Source: Chloroflexota bacterium
Lineage (GTDB): Bacteria > Chloroflexota > Anaerolineae > Aggregatilineales > Phototrophicaceae
Direction of reading: 5' to 3'
DNA: 64,000 bases
Assembly (NCBI GenBank): GCA_011523615.1
Contig: WTGJ01000027.1
Coordinates: forward strand, 230,921-294,920
Shown here: positions 63,014 to 64,000 of the stretch, one piece after another
How positions within the stretch are numbered: position 1 is the stretch's first letter
Layout of the letters: each line of letters begins with the position of its first letter
Notes under the pieces: generated by a model
Seen by the model: only the letters and a program-made list of their open reading frames with translations
The model's database searches: none
What the model was told of the DNA's origin: nothing
Translations under genes and position numbers: made by a program

Positions 63014-64000
63014 TGGGAATGTTGCTTGACTGCAGGCAATGCAGCCGATTTTCTACGGCTGCCATCCCAGCGGATGTCGGGTATGAGCAGATCTCGTTTC
63101 GCGGCGATGCGTTCGGCATGCTGGGCCAAATCGTTCAACATGATGCGGATTTCACTCTTGACATCGTGGTGCGGTCGGTAACCCAGTTGCAACAGCTGCT
63201 CCCGATCGGGTCGATAGTGATGTGATTCCGCTTCGATGCGGGGGTTCTCGTAATGAGTCTGGCAAGTGGCGTAACCCAGCTCTCGGCTGACGTCCTGGAC
63301 CAACTGCGCCAGCTCTCGGATGCTGTAGCACTCGTCAAACTGATTGATGACGCGGTATTCGCCGTCCGCCGGCGGATTCTGCAAGATCAAGTGGAGGCAT
63401 TGCATCACATCACGGAGGGGCAGGTATCCACGTCGCTGCCCTCCTGCTCCATATATTGTCAGCGGATGGTGGATGATGGCCTGGCAGCAGAAGCGATTGA
63501 TCGTAGTGCCAAAGCACTGGTCAAAATCCAGGCGGCTGCGCAAACGGGGATCAACGTTCATTTCAGCGATGTGCGTACCGAAGACGACCCCTTGCATGAC
63601 ATCGGTGGCGCGCAAGCGGAAAACTTTGCAGGCGAAGGCGGTGTTGTGTGAATCATGCACCTTGCTCAGGTGATAAAAACTGCCCGGTTGGCGGGGAAAC
63701 GGCAGCCGATCCCTCCTACCGCGAAACTCGACTTCAAAGAAACCTTCCGGTATATCCAGCCCGGGCGTTCCATATTCCCCCATGGTGCCCAATTTGATCA
63801 GGTGAGCCTGGGGGCAAACCTCGTGCATCGCCCATAAGATGTTGAGGTTGCTGGTGATGTTGTTGGTTTGCGTCCATATGCTGCGGTGGACATCCATCAT
63901 GGAATAGGGTGCGGAAGGCATTTGCCCGAAATGAACGATGGCATCCGGTTGGAATTGGGCGAGTGAATCGCGGACGAAACCATAGTCGCAGAGATCGCCT
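63010..64000 (-). CDS. sqdB: UDP-sulfoquinovose synthase (5' end cut by window edge)
   Basis: The open frame continues to the window end; about 330 of about 390-400 residues are visible, lacking the N-terminal NAD-binding glycine motif. SQD1-type short-chain dehydrogenase: HFGQMPSAPYSMMDVHRS (most have GEQRSAPYSM), KLGTMGEYGTPGLDIPEG with the catalytic Thr, FYHLSKVHDSHN with the Y-x-x-x-K pair, RATDVMQGVVFGTH, TTINRFCCQAIIHHPLTIYG and GYLPLRDVMQCLHL. It adds sulfite to UDP-glucose to give UDP-sulfoquinovose, the head-group donor for sulfolipid SQDG. The glycosyltransferase that normally follows is not downstream; a TPR gene is. Confidence 0.93.
   Translation of the reverse strand, partial: GDLCDYGFVRDSLAQFQPDAIVHFGQMPSAPYSMMDVHRSIWTQTNNITSNLNILWAMHEVCPQAHLIKLGTMGEYGTPGLDIPEGFFEVEFRGRRDRLPFPRQPGSFYHLSKVHDSHNTAFACKVFRLRATDVMQGVVFGTHIAEMNVDPRLRSRLDFDQCFGTTINRFCCQAIIHHPLTIYGAGGQRRGYLPLRDVMQCLHLILQNPPADGEYRVINQFDECYSIRELAQLVQDVSRELGYATCQTHYENPRIEAESHHYRPDREQLLQLGYRPHHDVKSEIRIMLNDLAQHAERIAAKRDLLIPDIRWDGSRRKSAALPAVKQHSQ

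Overview
The window is about 64 kb of densely packed bacterial chromosome with no rRNA, tRNA, CRISPR array or insertion sequence that I could see. Gene content fits a Chloroflexota-like (Anaerolineae-type) heterotroph: many importers of the BMP/nucleoside and family-5 (peptide) types, a deazaflavin-type nitroreductase-family protein, an FAD-less molybdenum hydroxylase, sulfolipid synthesis and complete amino-acid operons. The phylum is an inference from gene style; no marker gene settles it.

Layout. 1-6.2 kb (minus): ilvB-ilvN-ilvC-leuA-leuC, a branched-chain amino-acid operon. It is preceded by a promoter, an unannotated Leu/Ile/Val-rich leader peptide and an intrinsic terminator, which together look like a ribosome-mediated attenuator. 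6.5-9.3 kb (minus): ilvD, a VOC-family protein and a Crp/Fnr-type regulator. 9.5-14.4 kb (minus): a complete BMP-type ABC importer, divergent from a fused 2Fe-2S/molybdopterin hydroxylase of the xanthine dehydrogenase family (14.5-17.1 kb). 17.2-21.2 kb (minus): GNAT protein, family-5 binding protein and two Dpp/Opp-like permeases.

21.3-25.7 kb: a wall-sugar recycling block with anmK, a beta-lactamase-fold hydrolase, murQ and, convergent, nagA. It turns anhydro-MurNAc into GlcN-6-P. 25.8-32.7 kb: a second BMP-type importer whose first permease carries about 390 extra residues; its binding protein lies on the opposite strand, next to what looks like a decayed copy. 32.9-37.6 kb: a glutamate synthase large subunit without a neighbouring small subunit. 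37.6-41.2 kb: oligoendopeptidase F, an M20-type amidohydrolase and a DUF385-type protein that ends the trp operon (trpD-C-F-B-A, 41.2-45.8 kb, minus; no trpE or trpG).

45.9-50.8 kb (plus): a third BMP-type importer. Directly behind it (50.83-51.55 kb) is a deiodinase/thioredoxin-like gene with an in-frame TGA exactly at the redox position (U-P-Y-C), followed by a strong hairpin: a probable selenoprotein. 51.6-55.2 kb: a heterodimeric ABC exporter with one degenerate ATP site. 55.4-58.9 kb: two divergent paralogous family-5 binding proteins without a transporter. 59-61 kb: a zinc alcohol dehydrogenase and a YigZ/IMPACT protein. 61-64 kb (minus): a TPR-type repeat protein and the 3' part of a UDP-sulfoquinovose synthase gene, cut by the window end.

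Common threads: six secreted binding proteins, none with a lipobox; hairpins directly behind the binding-protein gene in three transporter operons; and two genes (the selenoprotein candidate and the molybdenum hydroxylase) that may both point to selenium use.
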